This document shows, one piece after another, positions 59,885 through 64,000 of a DNA stretch of 64,000 bases (position 1 is its first letter; each line of letters begins with the position of its first letter). The translations under genes were made by a program, and so were the position numbers. This DNA comes from Spiroplasma ixodetis Y32 (GTDB lineage: Bacteria > Bacillota_I > Bacilli_A > Mycoplasmatales > VBWQ01), in contig NZ_CP127039.1 of assembly GCF_030316605.1 (NCBI RefSeq), positions 806,001 through 870,000 on the forward strand, read 5' to 3'. Below the pieces are notes generated by a model, which was not told where the DNA came from, searched no databases, and saw only the letters and a program-made list of their open reading frames with translations.

Positions 59885-61774
59885 TTACATTTGTTGTTGT
59901 TGTGGATGTTGAGTTGTACTACTTGGTGATGATGTGCTATTAACATTAGCAGCAGTATCACTATTTCATGGTTTTGGAGTTACTCAATCATCCTCTGGAT
60001 TTAAATTTTCAGAATTTGTTAAAATATTAATTATCGTTTCCATTAATTCATCAGTATTAATATTTTTTTGATTAAAAGTTTTACTATCAGGTAAATCTTT
60101 CTTATCAATAGTTACATTACTTTGATTTACGTGATTTTTATAACTTATACTTTTAAAATTATTATTTTTATCAAAAGTTAAAGAAAAATCAACTGCACTT
60201 TCAACTAAATATGATAATGCTTGAATTTGTTCAAAAATAAGTGGTACTTCTGCTCTAAATGAAATTTCAAATTCATCATTACATAAAACATAGCATTTTC
60301 CATTAATAATAGTTAAATTAAAAGTCTTAGTATTTTTTGAAAATAATCTTGATTTTAAATAAGTTACTGGTATTACTTTTCTTACTTCTGATACTCTTGA
60401 TTTTGCTTTTTGATTTATGGTACTAAGTTGTTCTTTATCTTCATCACTTAACTTATTAGAGCAATTTACTTTCTTATTATTTTCATCAAAATAGTATGCT
60501 CTTAAAAATTTACCATCGCACTTATTAAATAAAATAACAGTATTTGCATTATTATTTTTTTCTATTAATTTTTTCAAAATATCATTTTCATCTTTTTCTA
60601 ATTTTAATTTTTTATCTAATGTAACTGTAGGAGTTGTTATGTTTAAATCTCATAATTCTCTACTATCATCTCATTTTAAATTAATAACATTATTAACGAT
60701 AGCTGGAGATAATTTTGTGGCTGATAGTTTTGGTGATATTACCTGTTCAGCAGCAGCTCTTGCCACTTTAACTTGTGCTCCATTTTCTCCACAGTGAATA
60801 CCCTTTAATCCATTAGGAAATAAATTATTATTTAGAAGTTTTTTTCTTAAATCTGATAAATTAGTTGTGTCAATATATTGTAATTCATTATTAACACTAT
60901 CAACTACTCATTGTTTTACTAAATCACTATCTGGATTTTTTGTAAAATACATTTTTTGATATCTATTATCATAAATAGAATTTCATTTAATTTTTCACTC
61001 TTGTGAAAGGTTTTGTTCAAAAATTAATTCTTCTTGATTCGATTTAATATTTCATATTTTTATTTTGTTATTCTCTATTTCTAAACTATACAAACCTTCT
61101 AAACTTTCATCTTTTAATTTAGTTCTAATTTCATCATTAGTATCATTTTGCAAAGGAAGACTAGCACGCGGTGGTTGAACTAATTTAGTTAAATAATTAA
61201 CACTAGCAAAATCAATCATTATTTTCTCTGCATCAAAATAAGTTTTTAATTTATTATCATTTTCTGTTTCAAAAAGAAAATCTTCATTAAATAAAACAGT
61301 ATCTATAAATAAATCATAAAAAAGTTTTAATGTCATATCTCTTAATTTTACTCTTTCAGGTATTAATTCAACTTTATCTATTTTTTCACCTTCGGGTGTT
61401 AATTGTTCATGAACAGTTTCATTAAATAAAATCTTATATACATTAATCTTATTCTTATCAGTTTCATCCTCAACAAAAACTAATTGATCTTTATTAAATA
61501 AATTTTGATCTTCTTGACTTACTGATTCATCACTAATAAACACACCATTAATTAATGCACCATTATCAACAACAAATTTTCCTTCTTGATTTAAACTAAC
61601 TATTTTTTTTACTTTTAATGGATTAATGTTAAATAGTTTTAAAATATCGAGTGTATTTTTTTTTGAATATAGGTCATCTCCTACTACAATATCAATATCT
61701 GTAACATTATCCGATACTTCTTTATATATATTTCTCATAATTTCTGTAAATGACTTAAAATTTATTGATGGCAT
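59885..61774 (-). CDS. Unknown protein, 629 residues, in the glycolytic cluster
   Basis: ATG 61774 follows AAAGGAGAAAAATAAA. Open to TAA 59885-59887 with TGA as Trp. No signal peptide or membrane helix is seen. It looks like several alpha/beta modules: an N-terminal part with many EDETDKN-type acidic loops, a middle part (HCGENGAQVKVARAAAEQ), and a C-terminal part with LTIINGKCYVLCNDEFEIS. It ends in a Ser/Thr/Pro/Gln tail (TAANVNSTSSPSSTTQHPQ). The LTIINGKCYVL segment and its surroundings parallel LSFAENGMCYLF in the next gene, so they are probably paralogues. Family not recognised. Confidence 0.75.
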
Positions 61775-61802
61775 TTTTATTTTTCTCCTTTAATTATTAC
61801 AT

Positions 61803-62729
61803 TTATGGTGTTGGTGTAGATAAAACTGACTTAACGTTTTGTTCTACTGGTTTTGATGGTGGTTCAGTACCATTAACTTCCTTTGCAGGAAAAGAATTAT
61901 TACTTTGTACTTCTTTTTTAGGTGCAACAGAATTATTTTGTGAATGTTGTGAATGTAAAGAAGAGGCTGTACTAATTACTCTTTCAAGAGTATCAATTAA
62001 TTTTTCATCAATTTTTATATCTTTCCTCTTATGAGTCTGGTTATCAATAATATATGCAAACAAAATCTTTCCATTTTTATCAACTTCAATATTTATACTA
62101 CCATTACGAGTACATTTTTTGGCTACAAAGTTTTTAAATTCCTTAGCATCATTTACATCTACAGGAACAATTGTTTTGTTTTTATCATCAATAAACAAAT
62201 AACACATTCCATTTTCAGCAAATGATAATTTCATAGGCTCTTCAGATCTTTTTATAATATTAACATTAAGATCATCTAACTCTTCTTTATATTCTTCATT
62301 ATTTAAATTATTGGATTCTGATTGAGTTTTTAATAATAATGCTGGTAATTCTTTTTTACCTAAATATTCAAGAATAATCTTATCATTTTCTTTTTTAGTT
62401 CGATATAAATGTACTAGAGAACTATCTAATTTTTCTTTTACTATTACTAGTTGTTGTAATTGATCACTATTAATTGCTAAAGGTGGTTGTTGAATAATAC
62501 TAACGTTTTCATCATTAGTATTTTTTACTAAACGTCCCTTTTCATCTACATATACAAGTTCAATAATATATTCTTTTAAACTACTATCTAATTGTGTTTT
62601 TATATCATCAATCTTAACTTCCAAACTATTTAAAGTTATATTGGATGATGATTCATCTTTTTTAGAACTTAATGATTTTTGTAGAAAGTCATTAAGTTCT
62701 CGATATTCTACTGTTTCTGATAATGGCAT
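61803..62729 (-). CDS. Unknown protein, 308 residues, paralogue of the 629-residue protein
   Basis: ATG 62729 follows TTATGGAGGTAAA. No TGA Trp interrupts it. Charged, soluble-looking, with ENGMCYLFIDD followed by about 50 residues to KLIDTLERVIS. Then comes a disordered Ser/Gln/Pro/Asn tail (SSLHSQHSQNNSVAPKKEV). It starts the pair that ends at the terminator before eno, and a gap of 28 bases separates the two genes. Role unknown. Conserved linkage with eno and gpmI would suggest a housekeeping rather than phage origin. Confidence 0.75.
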   Translation of the reverse strand: MPLSETVEYRELNDFLQKSLSSKKDESSSNITLNSLEVKIDDIKTQLDSSLKEYIIELVYVDEKGRLVKNTNDENVSIIQQPPLAINSDQLQQLVIVKEKLDSSLVHLYRTKKENDKIILEYLGKKELPALLLKTQSESNNLNNEEYKEELDDLNVNIIKRSEEPMKLSFAENGMCYLFIDDKNKTIVPVDVNDAKEFKNFVAKKCTRNGSINIEVDKNGKILFAYIIDNQTHKRKDIKIDEKLIDTLERVISTASSLHSQHSQNNSVAPKKEVQSNNSFPAKEVNGTEPPSKPVEQNVKSVLSTPTP

Positions 62730-62920
62730 ATTTTACCTCCATAATTTTTAATAAATGTATAAATTTCTAAAATAATATAGGAGCTAAATATAATAAACCC
62801 CTTATATTTATTTAAAAAAATAAAAGGAGAAACACTATATTTAATTCATATGCCTATATTTTAATACTTTTATATTATTAAAACAAGCACTTATCAATAA
62901 AAAGAAAAATCAATATATTT

Positions 62921-64000
62921 TTATTTAATAATTAAAGACTCACTGATCATAACAGTTGATTTAACTAAACCCAAAACGTCTAATAGCGTTGGAGCAATAT
63001 TTGCTAAGCAACCACCTGATTTTAATTTTAATCCTGTTTTACAAATAATAAATGGTACTGGTTGCGATGTATGTTTTTTATTAGGATTACCCTCTTTATC
63101 AATCATGATTTCAGCATTACCATGATCAGCAGTAATCATTAAAATACCATTCACTTTTTTTATTGCTTGATACAATTTTCCAAGACATTCATCAATAACA
63201 TCAATCGCATCAATGGCAGCATTTAAAACACCAGTATGACCAACCATATCAGGATTAGCAAAATTTAAAACCATAACATCATATATGTTTTTAGAAATTT
63301 CACTTTCTAAACGAGTAGTAATTTCGCGAGCACTCATTTCTGGTTTTAAGTCATAAGTTGCTACTTTTGGTGAAGGAATTAAAATTCTTGTTGATAGTGG
63401 ATATTCAACATCAACACCACCATCAAAAAAATAAGTTACGTGTGCATATTTTTCAGTTTCAGCAATTCGTAATTGATGATATTGATTTTTACTTAATCAT
63501 TCTCCTAAAGCATCAAGCATTGATATAGGTGGAAAAATAACACCTTGTGGTTTAACACTTTTAGCATATTCCATCATTGAAATAAAAAAAGTATTTTTTA
63601 ATGTTGGTATTTTCATACTAATATTAAAATCATATTTATTATTTGTTAATGCTGATGCTAATTGAATTGCACGATCAGGACGGAAATTAGCAAAAATAAT
63701 GCTATCGTTATTCCTAATATTACCACTATTAATTTCAGAATTATAAGCAGGCATAATAAATTCATCATTACGGCCAGCACTATATTCTGCATTAACATAA
63801 GCAATAGGATCAATAAATGAAGCACCTTCATGATTAACTATTACATCATATGCTATTTTTAAACGATCTCAACGTTTATCGCGATCCATAGCATAATATC
63901 TTCCTGAAATAGTAGCAAGCATACCAATGCCTAATTGTTTCATAGTTTTTAATAACTGTTCAATATAAATTTTAGAAATATCAGCTTTTGTATCACGACC
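62921..64000 (-). CDS. gpmI: 2,3-bisphosphoglycerate-independent phosphoglycerate mutase, C-terminal 360 codons
   Basis: Interconverts 3- and 2-phosphoglycerate, upstream of enolase. The gene is open to the window edge, so the N-terminus (with the catalytic Ser region) is missing. Visible motifs: GRYYAMDRDKRWDR, FANFRPDRAIQLASAL, HVTYFFDGGVD, NFANPDMVGHTG and MITADHGNAEIM, the alkaline-phosphatase-superfamily metal and substrate sites of iPGM. TAA 62921-62923. The 190-base gap to the next gene holds AT-rich sequence without a clear gene. Confidence 0.95.

Overview
The window is from a mollicute that reads UGA as tryptophan, almost certainly a Spiroplasma. Housekeeping genes (thrS, pyk, pfkA, eno, gpmI, pheS, pheT) only read through if in-frame TGA is Trp. 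The DNA is very AT-rich, there is a plectrovirus remnant (the filamentous phage group of spiroplasmas), and lipoproteins carry the short mollicute signal and lipobox. The species cannot be named from the sequence alone.

Layout. 1-17.1 kb is a decaying tailed-phage-type prophage: an intact 715-residue tail-fibre-like gene, a broken portal gene, a broken structural gene and a broken large terminase, with a lipoprotein and a small membrane protein between. 17.2-21.7 kb is a nest of insertion sequences inside an ISLre2/UPF0236 transposase gene. 22.0-23.5 kb is an ABC exporter. 24.6-28.3 kb is a two-gene accessory operon: a small protein carrying tyrosine-phosphorylation-like and SH3-ligand-like motifs, then a secreted beta-propeller protein; both carry frameshifts. 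29.7-37.7 kb is a minus-strand housekeeping block (ywaF-like, dUTPase, ygjP-like protease, rRNA methylase, pheS, pheT, MATE transporter). 38.8-40.1 kb is infC-rpmI-rplT with an upstream attenuator. 41.9-44.8 kb is a plectrovirus remnant with a Zot-like assembly ATPase. 44.9-49.8 kb is one rRNA operon (16S-23S-5S, minus strand). 49.95-53.76 kb is an insertion between the rRNA promoter and thrS. 53.9-64.0 kb is thrS, pyk, pfkA, eno, two unknown paralogous genes and gpmI (cut by the window edge).

Mobile DNA dominates. There are 12 near-identical copies of a 940-bp IS1595-family element, three copies of an IS3-like element, two copies plus a remnant of an rve-type IS, and one ISLre2-type gene. 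Many sit inside one another. Eleven of the 12 IS1595 copies have perfect 8-bp target duplications made only of A and T. These duplications show that the mobile unit includes a 59-bp hairpin tail beyond an internal perfect inverted copy of the left end.

Most accessory genes are broken while the housekeeping genes are intact, so the lesions look biological rather than sequencing noise. Two small membrane-protein paralogues are each split at a G7 tract and a MATE gene is in frame through a G8 tract, which suggests slippage-driven phase variation. No tRNA genes were seen in the window.
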